Positions 1 to 7,103 of a stretch of 27,056 bases of DNA are shown here, piece after piece. Source of the DNA: an uncultured Anaerolineaceae bacterium (GTDB lineage Bacteria > Chloroflexota > Anaerolineae > Promineifilales > Promineifilaceae); NCBI GenBank assembly GCA_937967805.1, contig CALBTC010000156.1, positions 1 through 27,056 of the forward strand, read 5' to 3'. How positions within the stretch are numbered: the first letter of the stretch is position 1; the number at the start of each line of letters is the position of its first letter. Position numbers and translations under genes: made by a program. Below the pieces are notes generated by a model that had not been told where the DNA came from, did no database searches, and was given only the letters and a program-made list of their open reading frames with translations.

Positions 1-13
1 GATTTACATTAGG

Positions 14-34
14 TCAAAGGGCTGGCCCCTTTGA
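14..34. promoter_or_regulatory. Small inverted repeat before the first gene
   Basis: TCAAAGGG (14-21) pairs with CCCTTTGA (27-34) around a 5-nt loop. It lies 28 nt before the ATG of the secreted protein. It could be the end of an upstream terminator cut by the window edge, or an operator; the sequence does not decide. Confidence 0.3.
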
Positions 35-61
35 TATTCATATTATACGAGGAGAAAACCA

Positions 62-910
62 ATGATCCGCGTAAAACAATTAGCTTACCTTTTGGCCTTG
101 CTTTTGCTGAGTGTGGGTACTGTAGCCAGCGCCAGCAGCATTGTTGTGGTTACCGGTGCCGATGTTGGCGTTAGCTGGTTCAACAACGATACCCGTGCCG
201 GTGGTGCTACCAACTTTGTGGCCGGTCCGGCCGCACCGCCCAATGGCATTGGCAGCCTGCAAATGACCACAACAGATACAATGGGCGGCAGCAGCCAGGC
301 CAAGGCCCAACTTTTCAATTACCAATATGGCTCCTTTGGTGTGTCTGGGGATGGTGTCGCGCTCGCAGACATTGACAGCCTGAGCTACTGGGCTTACCGC
401 GACAGCGCCTCAACCAATCCGGCGGCCCAAACAATCTCTTTAAACATGGAAGTCGATTACGTAGGCGATGGCAGCAGCTACACCACGCTCGTTTTTGAAC
501 CCATTTACAATGGCTATCAGGGCTCCATGCTTACTGATACCTGGCAAATGTGGGACGCTTTTGATGGCGGCAACGCCGTTTGGTGGTCCACAGGGAATAT
601 CCCTGGTGTTTGTGCCTTTAATTGCTTTGTTACCTGGAATACCATCTTGGCCAACAATCCCAACGCGGAGATTATATATGCGGTTGGGTTCAACGTTGGC
701 TCCGGTTGGGTAGGTGACTTCAATGGTTATGCTGACGGGCTTACCTTCTCGGCCGCTGGCGATGCCACCACCTTCGATTTTGAGCCCTACGCGGTGCCCG
801 ATGACAAGGATGATTGCAAGAATGGTGGTTGGGAAAACCTGCGCCGGGCCGACGGCACGCCTTTCAAAAACCAGGGTGATTGCATCCAGTACGTGAACAC
901 TGGAAAGTAA
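62..910 (+). CDS. Secreted protein with C-terminal Cys/Gly/Trp tag
   Basis: A 282-residue exported protein of unknown function. Residues 1-24 form a typical Sec signal peptide (basic start, Leu-rich core, Ala-x-Ala-like end). The body is rich in Gly, Asn, Thr and aromatic residues and looks like an all-beta domain. The last 36 residues form a distinct tail: Cys252-Lys-Asn-Gly-Gly-Trp257, then Phe268-Lys-Asn-Gln-Gly-Asp-Cys274, ending in a short Val-Asn-Thr stretch. Tails of this kind recur at the ends of many secreted actinobacterial and Chloroflexota proteins (from memory). The paired cysteines could form a disulfide outside the cell. The ATG is preceded by GAGGAG at 49-54 with 7-nt spacing, which fixes the start. 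The gene carries no exact ACGGCCGT, unlike most neighbours. A hairpin at 937-973 follows it. Confidence 0.75.
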   Translation: MIRVKQLAYLLALLLLSVGTVASASSIVVVTGADVGVSWFNNDTRAGGATNFVAGPAAPPNGIGSLQMTTTDTMGGSSQAKAQLFNYQYGSFGVSGDGVALADIDSLSYWAYRDSASTNPAAQTISLNMEVDYVGDGSSYTTLVFEPIYNGYQGSMLTDTWQMWDAFDGGNAVWWSTGNIPGVCAFNCFVTWNTILANNPNAEIIYAVGFNVGSGWVGDFNGYADGLTFSAAGDATTFDFEPYAVPDDKDDCKNGGWENLRRADGTPFKNQGDCIQYVNTGK

Positions 911-935
911 CCATCTAAATCTGATAGCAGAGTGA

Positions 936-973
936 AACAATGGCGATCTTGCCCGTGCAGGATCGCCATTGTT
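936..973 (+). terminator. Hairpin after the secreted-protein gene
   Basis: A perfect 13-bp stem (936-948 with 961-973) encloses a 12-nt loop. It begins 26 nt after the stop codon. The following bases are not a long T run, so it may act as an inefficient intrinsic terminator or an mRNA 3'-end stabiliser. Confidence 0.6.
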
Positions 974-1103
974 GTTGGAATTCATATTCGGTGAGCAGTG
1001 GTATTTCTCTCGTAGTGGAAACGACTAACAGCAAATCCTCGCTGGTTCTATACTGCGCGCTGTAACACACCCTTTTTTCTTTACAACGAGGAGTATTTTT
1101 GCT

Positions 1104-2570
1104 ATGAAGCGTCTATTGTGTGTCGCTTGTTTTATTTTGTTTGTATTGGTGGGCTGCACGGCCGTTTCCAGCGAACCAGCTGTTGAACCGGCCAACGAAT
1201 CGGCTGTTGCAGCCACAAATGCACCTACGACCGAACCAACTGTTGAGGTGGTCACCAGTGAGCCAACCGTGGAACCGATTGAAGCCACGCCGACACCTAC
1301 CGTGTCACCGGAGCCTACGGAAGCACCTCAGTTGCCGGAGCCACCGGTGCGCGAGGAGGTAGATAATCTAACGGCCGTTTCCGCCCACGCCATCTCCTAC
1401 GTGCAGAATGAGCAGCTTTTCATCCGTACCCTGCCCGATGGCCAAACTGTACCGGTTCACACCGAACCGTGCCCGGAAGACAGCTACTGCTCCCTGGACT
1501 ACCTCAAGTGGTCGCCTGATGGTCAATTTTTGCTCTACTTCTATTACGATGGCGGCAATAGCAGCCTGCGCGTGAGCGACCGGCAGGGCGATGTGCAAAT
1601 CATTGAAGATGTCGGCATTTTCCGTCCGGGTGATTGGTCGTCAGACGGCCGTACCATCGCCTACATCCAGGAAACCGAGACCTACTTTGAGGCGGATGAC
1701 ACCTCGCCCGGCGGACGGCTGATGGAAGTGTGGACCGTCTCCCTGGCTGAGGAAGGCATTCTTGGTGCGCCGCAGTTAGCCGGAACCTGGCGGCAGCTTG
1801 GCGACGGCTGTGGTGGCGGCGGTCGCTCTATCAGTGAAGTGCTGTATGAAGACGAAGGTGGTACGGCCTACGGCTACAAGATGGGCGTCACCGAATGGAG
1901 TGCGCCAAATATATTGCTCTACAATCTCGACTGCACCAACATCGGCATCGGCCGTTTTGACATGGCCAGCGGTACCGAGCTGCCCAGCTTTGACCAGCCG
2001 CTGCGCAACCTGGTGCTGAACAACAGCGGTGACCGCTGGTATGCCGTCACCGGCAACGCCTGGGACCGCGAAAATCCGGAAAACAACCAGTTGGTCACCG
2101 GCACGCCGGATTCCACGGAGATCACCGTCATTCCCACCAGCGCCAAAGTAGAGCTTGTGTTTGTCGGCCAGATCAGCGGCGCGCTTTATTACACGGAGCG
2201 CAATCCGCTGGGACGAGAATCATATGACGATCGCGGCCTGTACTTTGCCTACTATGAATCGGCCCTGTGGCGCATCCAGCCAGACGGCAGCGGCGAGGAA
2301 CGGCTGCTGTTTGGTGAGGATGATCACGCTTATGCCCAGGTGGCGGAAACAGCTCGTCCTGAGCCTGCCGAAGGAGCCGTTGGCGACCTCCTCTTTGTGC
2401 TGGTGGAAAATGAACGGCCGTTGGCCGAAGCTGCCCAGTTCGTGGAAGGAAACCCGGACACGCTGCAAGCGTACTACCCGCAACGCCACATCATGCAGCT
2501 TCCCGCCAATGGTGGCGAACCCACTACAATTCTCAATAACGCCGGGCAACCCGCCCTCACGTTGCCTTAA
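1104..2570 (+). CDS. Lipoprotein with TolB/WD40-like beta-propeller repeats
   Basis: A 488-residue predicted lipoprotein. A lipobox (Leu-Val-Gly-Cys18) ends a hydrophobic signal. Residues about 19-90 are a low-complexity Pro/Thr/Glu/Val linker, typical of surface lipoproteins. The rest resembles a beta-propeller: the motifs WSPDGQFLLY (about 136-145) and WSSDGRTIAY (about 178-187) match the WD40-like/TolB blade consensus W-S-P/S-D-G-x-x-I/L-x-Y. Such propellers usually bind proteins or peptidoglycan at the envelope, but no partner is identifiable here. The start is supported by GAGGAG at 1088-1093, 10 nt before ATG. Four exact ACGGCCGT sites lie inside, encoding Thr-Ala-Val, Asp-Gly-Arg or Glu-Arg-Pro depending on phase. 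The exact substrate or role is unknown. Confidence 0.8.
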   Translation: MKRLLCVACFILFVLVGCTAVSSEPAVEPANESAVAATNAPTTEPTVEVVTSEPTVEPIEATPTPTVSPEPTEAPQLPEPPVREEVDNLTAVSAHAISYVQNEQLFIRTLPDGQTVPVHTEPCPEDSYCSLDYLKWSPDGQFLLYFYYDGGNSSLRVSDRQGDVQIIEDVGIFRPGDWSSDGRTIAYIQETETYFEADDTSPGGRLMEVWTVSLAEEGILGAPQLAGTWRQLGDGCGGGGRSISEVLYEDEGGTAYGYKMGVTEWSAPNILLYNLDCTNIGIGRFDMASGTELPSFDQPLRNLVLNNSGDRWYAVTGNAWDRENPENNQLVTGTPDSTEITVIPTSAKVELVFVGQISGALYYTERNPLGRESYDDRGLYFAYYESALWRIQPDGSGEERLLFGEDDHAYAQVAETARPEPAEGAVGDLLFVLVENERPLAEAAQFVEGNPDTLQAYYPQRHIMQLPANGGEPTTILNNAGQPALTLP

Positions 2571-2593
2571 TTGCCCCTAGACTTTAATAACCT

Positions 2594-2642
2594 CACGCAA
2601 AGCCGCAAAGGTTTTTCTTTAGGAACTTTGCGGCTTTGTGTG
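2594..2642. repeat. Palindromic repeat, cgcaaag word family
   Basis: A 17-nt arm (2594-2610) pairs with 2626-2642, with a single G-T wobble, around a 15-nt loop. It starts 24 nt after the lipoprotein stop codon and can act as a transcript-end hairpin. Internally it reiterates the word GCAAAG/CTTTGC, the same construction as the other intergenic palindromes in this window. Confidence 0.7.
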
Positions 2643-2677
2643 AAATTTTCATCCACATTGCTGGTAAAAGTGTGCTC

Positions 2678-2712
2678 GCCTCCGATTTCATCTTCCAAAT
2701 CGGGGGCTTTTT
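2678..2712 (+). terminator. Intrinsic terminator ahead of the HAM1-like gene
   Basis: An 11-bp stem with one wobble (2678-2688 with 2697-2707) and an 8-nt loop is followed directly by five T residues. This is a textbook rho-independent terminator. It ends transcription coming from the lipoprotein gene, so the downstream gene needs its own promoter. TACAAT at 2715-2720, right behind the terminator, would serve as a -10 box but would leave little or no leader. Confidence 0.75.
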
Positions 2713-2728
2713 GTTTACAATGCTCCCC

Positions 2729-3547
2729 ATGCCCAAAGAACGAATTGACCGCCTCTACTTTGTTACCGCCTCAGAAAATAAGTTCAAAGATTATCAATTT
2801 TTGCTGGGTAAATACGCCAATTTGTTCCTGTTTCGCTACAATGTTAAAGATATCGTCACCTCAGATATAGATGTTCTCATTCGACGCAAGGTAGCGGAGG
2901 TGACCACTATGCTGCCATACACACCCTTCTTGGTGGAACAAACCAACCTGAAAATTCGTGCCTGGCATGAGCTGCCAGGCAATGTCACCGGCTTGTTTAT
3001 GGGCAATGTTGGGGCTGACGGCATTTGCAAAATGTTAGAACCATTTAAAGATCGAACAGCAACGGCCGTTACCAAACTGGCCTATCATGCTCCCGACGGC
3101 CGGGTGCAGGTGTTTACCGGCACGCTGCCAGGAGCCATTGCCCCAGAGCCGCGTGGCAGCCAGGTTTTTGGCTGGGATACCATTTTCATTCCCGCTGGTC
3201 AAGACCGCACCTTTGCCGAGATGACGGTGGAACAACGCAACAGCATCTCTACCCGCAAACTGGCGGTGGCCGATTTTTATTCGGCCGTACTCGAAGAAGA
3301 ACAGGCCGGCACCCTGCTGCAAAACCGCATCCGCCTGCGCGAGCTCATGGTGCGCTACTTCAATAAAGCCGAGTTGGAAACCCTCTGCTTCGACCTGGGC
3401 ATTGACAAAGACAACCTGCCCAACGCCACCAAGCCGGAGCTGGCCCAAGAAATCATCCTCTACTGCGAGCGGCACGACAAGCTGGAACGCCTGCTGGAAA
3501 TCTGCCGCGAGCAGCGTCCCCACGCCGAATGGCCCGAAGAGTTATAA
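2729..3547 (+). CDS. HAM1/ITPase-like domain fused to an effector-associated-like domain
   Basis: A 272-residue protein with two parts. Residues about 8-190 resemble HAM1/RdgB/ITPA, which hydrolyse non-canonical purine NTPs: Ser15-Glu-Asn-Lys-Phe-Lys20 matches the N-terminal N-x-x-K loop, ELPGNVTGLFM (81-91) the LPG segment, Phe147-Gly-Trp-Asp150 the FGWD motif, and Arg160-Thr-Phe-Ala-Glu164 the RTFAE motif. The family's Glu-Asp pair appears as Glu70-Gln71, and the usual Ser-His-Arg as Ser174-Thr-Arg176, so catalysis or base recognition may be altered. Residues about 200-268 form a helical module with LCFDLGID (219-226), a Leu-Pro turn, a Lys-rich helix and a terminal Arg-Pro/Trp. This resembles the effector-associated (Death-like adaptor) domains of bacterial NTP-dependent conflict systems. 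The ATG at 2729 or 2720 is preferred, since the longer frame would run through the terminator. No partner NTPase gene is adjacent. Confidence 0.7.
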   Translation: MPKERIDRLYFVTASENKFKDYQFLLGKYANLFLFRYNVKDIVTSDIDVLIRRKVAEVTTMLPYTPFLVEQTNLKIRAWHELPGNVTGLFMGNVGADGICKMLEPFKDRTATAVTKLAYHAPDGRVQVFTGTLPGAIAPEPRGSQVFGWDTIFIPAGQDRTFAEMTVEQRNSISTRKLAVADFYSAVLEEEQAGTLLQNRIRLRELMVRYFNKAELETLCFDLGIDKDNLPNATKPELAQEIILYCERHDKLERLLEICREQRPHAEWPEEL

Positions 3548-3641
3548 AAATCCACAGGTTACGCAGGCTTGTGGTGAACTGCTCAAAGTGGTTGAGCGCA
3601 GCCGAACCATTACGCAGATTTTTAGTAGCTATACAGGCGTT
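3548..3641. repeat. Convergent intergenic spacer with repeat words
   Basis: This 94-nt gap separates two convergent genes. It contains a short hairpin (GCTCAA at 3581-3586 with TTGAGC at 3592-3597) and two copies of the word TTACGCAG. The same word family occurs in the palindromes at 10492-10565 and 13791-13845. It probably terminates transcription from both sides. Confidence 0.45.
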
Positions 3642-4304
3642 CTATTGTTGGGTTCCATTGGCGCATACAACAACCTTTCCCTCCGTACCAGCAACTGACC
3701 CACCATGACAGCCTGGACCATAGTTAGCTTCTGTTTCCCAAGCAGGCAACGTGCCCATGCTCCAGACAAAGATTTTGCGTTCCGGGCAGCGAATAGCCCC
3801 TTTTCCCATCGCCAGGCGTGAGCTGCCGTCTCGCCCAGGCTCCAAATCATCGGCTTTTCGCTGCAACCTGTAGACGATATCAACACCACCATGCCATGTT
3901 TTTGGAACGACACTCAACCAAAATAGCTTGAGCTGATCTTGCTGGGTATGCCGGGTGGCAAAATAGGGAAACATCCCATCGCGTTCATAAGTAGTAAACT
4001 GATTTTGTTCCTTCTCCCCTGTGCCATCAGAATACCATTGAATGGGTTCCGCAAAGGTTTGGTCGAGTACGACCGTATCACCCGTGTTATAAGCATCAAA
4101 AAATGCCAGTACCAAATCTGCCACTTTTTCTGGTTGGCAGCCTTCAGGATAGCCACCAGTTGGCCCGATAATAACAACTTCTGGTGTGGGTTCGGCCGTA
4201 GCTGAAGGTTCAACTGTGGTTGTTGGTTTAGCCGGTGCTGCATTTTCCTGGCCGCAGGCGACCAGGAACATGAGCAGGAACCACAGTATTCGATTAATCC
4301 GCAT
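3642..4304 (-). CDS. Small lipoprotein, possible NTF2-like domain
   Basis: A 220-residue predicted lipoprotein. From the chosen ATG the signal ends at a Leu-Val-Ala-Cys17 lipobox, followed by a Thr/Pro/Glu linker. A TTG at 4322 could add six residues, but the ATG gives a normal-length lipoprotein signal. The domain begins with a helix containing A-D-L-V-L-A-F-F-D-A-Y-N-T-G-D, reminiscent of NTF2/SnoaL-like folds, where this helix is typical; this is a weak assignment. The ATG lies 8 nt before the stop codon of the cytochrome gene, so the two reading frames overlap by 11 nt. Translational coupling and a shared envelope role are likely. No clear ribosome-binding site of its own is seen. Confidence 0.6.
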   Translation of the reverse strand: MRINRILWFLLMFLVACGQENAAPAKPTTTVEPSATAEPTPEVVIIGPTGGYPEGCQPEKVADLVLAFFDAYNTGDTVVLDQTFAEPIQWYSDGTGEKEQNQFTTYERDGMFPYFATRHTQQDQLKLFWLSVVPKTWHGGVDIVYRLQRKADDLEPGRDGSSRLAMGKGAIRCPERKIFVWSMGTLPAWETEANYGPGCHGGSVAGTEGKVVVCANGTQQ

Positions 4305-5184
4305 CAGTTTGTAAAAAGGCAACCAGCGTTTCGATTTCTGCTTCGCTCAGGTGCAGGTTGGGCATTTGCGTGCCGGTTTTTAGGGCAGAAGGATCGGCCA
4401 GCCACGCTTGCAGGTATTCAGGCGAACGCTTGACGAAGGTGATGTTTGGCCCAAACGGCAGCAGGTTGTCTGCCATTGTGACGTTGTCGTTGGTGTGGCA
4501 TTGGATGCAACCTTTGGCGACAAACAGCGCCTCGCCCATCGCCTCCGGTGCAATGGCGGGGGCTAACGCCGCTTCGTTTTCTGCCAGCACAGGTTGTGGC
4601 ATCTGAGCATACAGGCCAAATCCGGCCAGGCTCACTACGCCGAGCAGCACCGCCCCGGCCAACCGCAGCCGGCTGCGCTGGCGTAACCAGAGAAACAGGC
4701 AGAGGATTGTGCCCGCAGCGGCCGTCCAGCCCAGAATGAGCTGCCAGGCAACAGATGTTGCCCCGACGGCCGTTCCCCCACCAGCTTCCACACCGGCCAC
4801 CGCAGCCGCTTCATTCACCATTAGCGACGGCATGGGATAGGCTCTGCCGTAAGTTGAGATTTCCCAGCGCCACTCGCCTGCTTCCGGCAGGGTCAGCACG
4901 GCGGTGTAAAAGCCTTCTTCGGTGGTGTCTTCTGCCTGGGCATTCACGCGGGTGCCGCTGGTTTTGTGGACGGCCGTCACCGCAGCATCCAGACCTGCTA
5001 CCAATGTCTGCCCATGCCCCCGAACGGAAAACTCAACGGTGAACGGCCGTTCCACCACCACCTCCGTCGGCAGTTCAGAGACCGTCACCGTGGCCCAACC
5101 ACCCGCCCGCGCCGAACGAGTGCCGGCAAACAAACCAATCATCATCAACAAACCAATGATCAAAACCCATTTTTTGCACATCAT
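4294..5184 (-). CDS. FixH-like domain with membrane-anchored cytochrome c
   Basis: A 296-residue protein. Residues 1-27 form a signal peptide. About 30-123 form a beta-sandwich-like segment similar to FixH/YtkA domains (VTVSELP, GFYTAVLTLPEAGEWRWEIS). Two hydrophobic spans follow (about 145-170 and 174-195). A C-terminal class I cytochrome c domain carries Cys226-Ile-Gln-Cys229-His230 for covalent haem and Met274 in a T-Q-M-P-N context as the probable axial ligand. It would act outside the membrane in electron transfer. FixH/YtkA domains often accompany cytochrome oxidase or copper-handling proteins, but no oxidase genes are next to it. The start at 5184 follows AAGGAGTT with a 5-nt spacer; the longer frame begins inside a repeat and is rejected. 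Confidence 0.75.
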   Translation of the reverse strand: MMCKKWVLIIGLLMMIGLFAGTRSARAGGWATVTVSELPTEVVVERPFTVEFSVRGHGQTLVAGLDAAVTAVHKTSGTRVNAQAEDTTEEGFYTAVLTLPEAGEWRWEISTYGRAYPMPSLMVNEAAAVAGVEAGGGTAVGATSVAWQLILGWTAAAGTILCLFLWLRQRSRLRLAGAVLLGVVSLAGFGLYAQMPQPVLAENEAALAPAIAPEAMGEALFVAKGCIQCHTNDNVTMADNLLPFGPNITFVKRSPEYLQAWLADPSALKTGTQMPNLHLSEAEIETLVAFLQTDAD

Positions 5185-5201
5185 AACGTAACTCCTTTTG
5201 T

Positions 5202-5474
5202 GTAGCCGCGGATTCTTGTAAATCAGATAATAAGCTTGGCTCATGTTGCCAGTGCGTCCAAAGATTCCTCAGGGCTGGCAACTGAGTTTTGGAAGCGTTG
5301 TTCCAGCATCGCCCTTCGGAATGACAAGGAGAGGTCTAAATGTCATTCCGAACCCGGCGCTTGTGCAGACCGACTCAGACGCTGAGGCAGGGTGAGGAAT
5401 CTTTCCAGATCCTCAATGAGAGGACGTCTATTACCCAGATAATTTCTTTAAGTGCAACTATCCGCGGCTGCGTT
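5202..5474. repeat. Composite palindromic repeat region
   Basis: This 290-nt gap holds no gene. Two long arms face each other. 5260-5270 (AAAGATTCCTC) is the exact complement of 5394-5404, and TTCGGAATGACA (5315-5326) is complementary to TGTCATTCCGAA (5341-5352), giving a large hairpin of about 145 nt. An outer pair resembles it: GTAGCCGCGGATTC near 5202 and ATCCGCGGCTGCG near 5460. The same GTAGCCGC word opens the element at 11847. The TCATTCCGA/GAGGAATCT words are a widespread bacterial intergenic repeat. This looks like nested or adjacent palindromic elements. Confidence 0.7.
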
Positions 5475-6218
5475 TTATTGCTCAACGACTTGGAGGGATT
5501 CAGCAATTTGCAGCGCTTCTTCAAGGTTATTGGCCCCTTCTAATCGATAAGTGACCGCCCCTTCCCACCAGATCAGCACGTTCCCTGGCACAAACAACCA
5601 TTCCTCAAGGGCGCTGTTTTGCAGCCGGAAATAGTGTGGACTGTTGAGCCAGAATGCCTGATCGCCATTTACCTCTGTCATTGTTGCCGTGTCGCTGCCT
5701 TTATAGGCGTACTGGGCCACGTTGATCTGGTACAGGCTCAGGGCGATTTGCTGTGGGTCCTCGTCGTCACGCCAGAGGAAGATGACGGCCGTATCCCACA
5801 CCGGCTCCTCATGCAGCAGCACGTCATCCGGCGGGGGCAGCTCCGTGGGCAGTTGCAGATTGGGATACCGGGCTAACGCTACTTCCAGCGTGATCGGTTC
5901 TGTAAAAGCCGGCAACTGCTCGTTTAGCAGCGGCGGAATTTCATCAACGGCCGCTTCTTCGCCGACAAAGATGGTAATGCCACCGGCGCGCAAAATCTCC
6001 ACCAGCGCGGCGCGCACGCCGGGCACGGCCAGCAAACTGGCAGCCAGCGCCAGCAACACCAGGACCCAGGCCAGACGACGGCCTGACGGCACCGCTTTTT
6101 TGGCCGGTGGGGTGAGCAACGGCCGTATTTTCCCGGCAATGTCCGGCGTTGGCGGATATTCAAATGCCGCGGCCCACTCCTGTATTTGTTTTTCGTACGA
6201 ACTGTTTATCTCGTTCAT
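5475..6218 (-). CDS. Putative anti-sigma factor with DUF4367-like C-terminus
   Basis: A 247-residue single-span membrane protein encoded just downstream of an ECF sigma factor. Residues 1-46 are cytoplasmic, about 47-72 are hydrophobic, and the remaining 170 are extracytoplasmic. There is no obvious zinc-binding His-x3-Cys-x2-Cys motif. The C-terminus (V-N-G-D-Q-A-F-W-L about 180-190, L-I-W-W-E-G-A-V-T-Y-R-L, then E-E-A-L-Q-I-A-E-S-L) matches the DUF4367-type domain found on many Firmicutes and Chloroflexota anti-sigma-like proteins. The same ending recurs in the envelope protein at 8561-9718. The likely role is to hold the upstream sigma factor inactive until an envelope signal arrives; this rests on gene order and topology. 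Confidence 0.7.
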   Translation of the reverse strand: MNEINSSYEKQIQEWAAAFEYPPTPDIAGKIRPLLTPPAKKAVPSGRRLAWVLVLLALAASLLAVPGVRAALVEILRAGGITIFVGEEAAVDEIPPLLNEQLPAFTEPITLEVALARYPNLQLPTELPPPDDVLLHEEPVWDTAVIFLWRDDEDPQQIALSLYQINVAQYAYKGSDTATMTEVNGDQAFWLNSPHYFRLQNSALEEWLFVPGNVLIWWEGAVTYRLEGANNLEEALQIAESLQVVEQ

Positions 6219-6229
6219 TCTGTGCTCTT

Positions 6230-6262
6230 AAATTGGTCCAATCTGCCAGATTGGACCAATTT
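6230..6262. repeat. Perfect 15-bp hairpin between sigma and anti-sigma genes
   Basis: 6230-6244 pairs perfectly with 6248-6262 around a GCC loop. It fills most of the 51-nt gap between the two genes and ends 12 nt before the downstream start codon. On the transcript it could attenuate readthrough or reduce ribosome access to the anti-sigma start, whose own ribosome-binding site is weak. Confidence 0.75.
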
Positions 6263-6269
6263 CTTCTGA

Positions 6270-6848
6270 TTAGATAGCATCCTTCAACTCGACATAATCC
6301 ATTTCGATGATGCCTTTTAACTGCTGTAACGCCCGGTGCAGCCGCGACTTTACCGTTCCGGCAGGTATGTCCAGGGCTGCGGCCGTTTCTGCCTCGGACA
6401 GTTCCAAAAAGTAGCGCAGGTAAACAACTTCTTGCGCTTTGGGGCGCAGCCGCTGCACTGCCTGCCACAGCTGGGCCGATTCAGCCCGGCTGATGTGTGT
6501 CGGTTCGGCCACCGGGTCTTGTTCCTGCCACCACCGCTTCATCATGGCCCAATAACGGGACAGGCTGCGCAGCCTGTTTTTGGCCAGGTTGCGGGTTATT
6601 TGTAGGAGCCATGGTTTGAACGGCCGTTCCTCATCAAACGTGTCTAATGCCAGATACGCCCGTACAAACGACTCCTGGGCCACATCCTCCGCCGCGGCAG
6701 GGTCGCGCAGCAGCAGATACGCCAGCCGGAACGCAGCCTCCTGATGCCGGCGCACCAGCACCTCCCAGGCGGCTGCATCTTCCTGCCGGGCCTGCTGAAT
6801 TAAAGTTGCCTCTGCAGTGGCGGTGTGTTTCGTTCCAGAACGTGCCAT
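6270..6848 (-). CDS. ECF-family RNA polymerase sigma factor
   Basis: A 192-residue ECF sigma factor. Region 2 (about 20-90) contains the helix A-F-R-L-A-Y-L-L-L-R-D-P-A-A-A-E-D-V-A-Q-E-S-F, which binds the core enzyme and the -10 element, followed by F-K-P-W-L-L-Q-I-T-R-N. Region 4 (about 133-177) contains a helix-turn-helix (L-S-E-A-E-T-A-A-A-L-D-I-P-A-G-T-V-K-S-R-L) for -35 recognition. Length and domain order are normal for the family. The protein probably directs transcription of an envelope-stress regulon. The adjacent membrane protein at 5475-6218 is its likely anti-sigma partner. The ribosome-binding site before the ATG is weak, so the exact start is less certain. Confidence 0.9.
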   Translation of the reverse strand: MARSGTKHTATAEATLIQQARQEDAAAWEVLVRRHQEAAFRLAYLLLRDPAAAEDVAQESFVRAYLALDTFDEERPFKPWLLQITRNLAKNRLRSLSRYWAMMKRWWQEQDPVAEPTHISRAESAQLWQAVQRLRPKAQEVVYLRYFLELSEAETAAALDIPAGTVKSRLHRALQQLKGIIEMDYVELKDAI

Positions 6849-7103
6849 CTACCTACAATACACCGTTTCTACCAATCGGTTCCATTTTGGCTAAAAACAC
6901 AACACGAATGGCACGAATAGACGAATAAGACGAATTTTTCAAAAATATTCGTGCCATTCGTCCATTCGTTAAATTCGTGATTCGCCTCTTTCTACGAACG
7001 CTTGTTCTAAACACGTTTGCCGCGTATAATCCAACAGCACAAGGCTGACCTCTTTTCTCAGCGCTCTCCGCGTCCTCCGCGGTTAATTTTTTAGGAGTAA
7101 CCG
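6849..7103. repeat. Intergenic palindrome of reiterated CGAAT words
   Basis: This 255-nt divergent gap must carry promoters for both flanking genes. From 6903 to about 6983 it reiterates CGAAT on one side and ATTCG on the other. CGAATGGCACGAAT (6905-6918) is the exact complement of ATTCGTGCCATTCG (6947-6960). A second small palindromic stretch with CCGCG words lies at about 7058-7085. A ribosome-binding site, AGGAG at 7093-7097, precedes the next ATG. I could not pick out a convincing -35/-10 pair. Confidence 0.65.

Noticed and set aside
1025..1288. Minus-strand 87-codon frame opposite the lipoprotein start
   Set aside because: It mirrors the low-complexity Pro/Thr/Glu linker and signal region of the lipoprotein gene; no independent support.
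2636..2728. Longer N-terminus for the HAM1-like protein
   Set aside because: The extension would run through a textbook intrinsic terminator (2678-2712) and a repeat arm, and HAM1 homologues begin near the Met at 2729.
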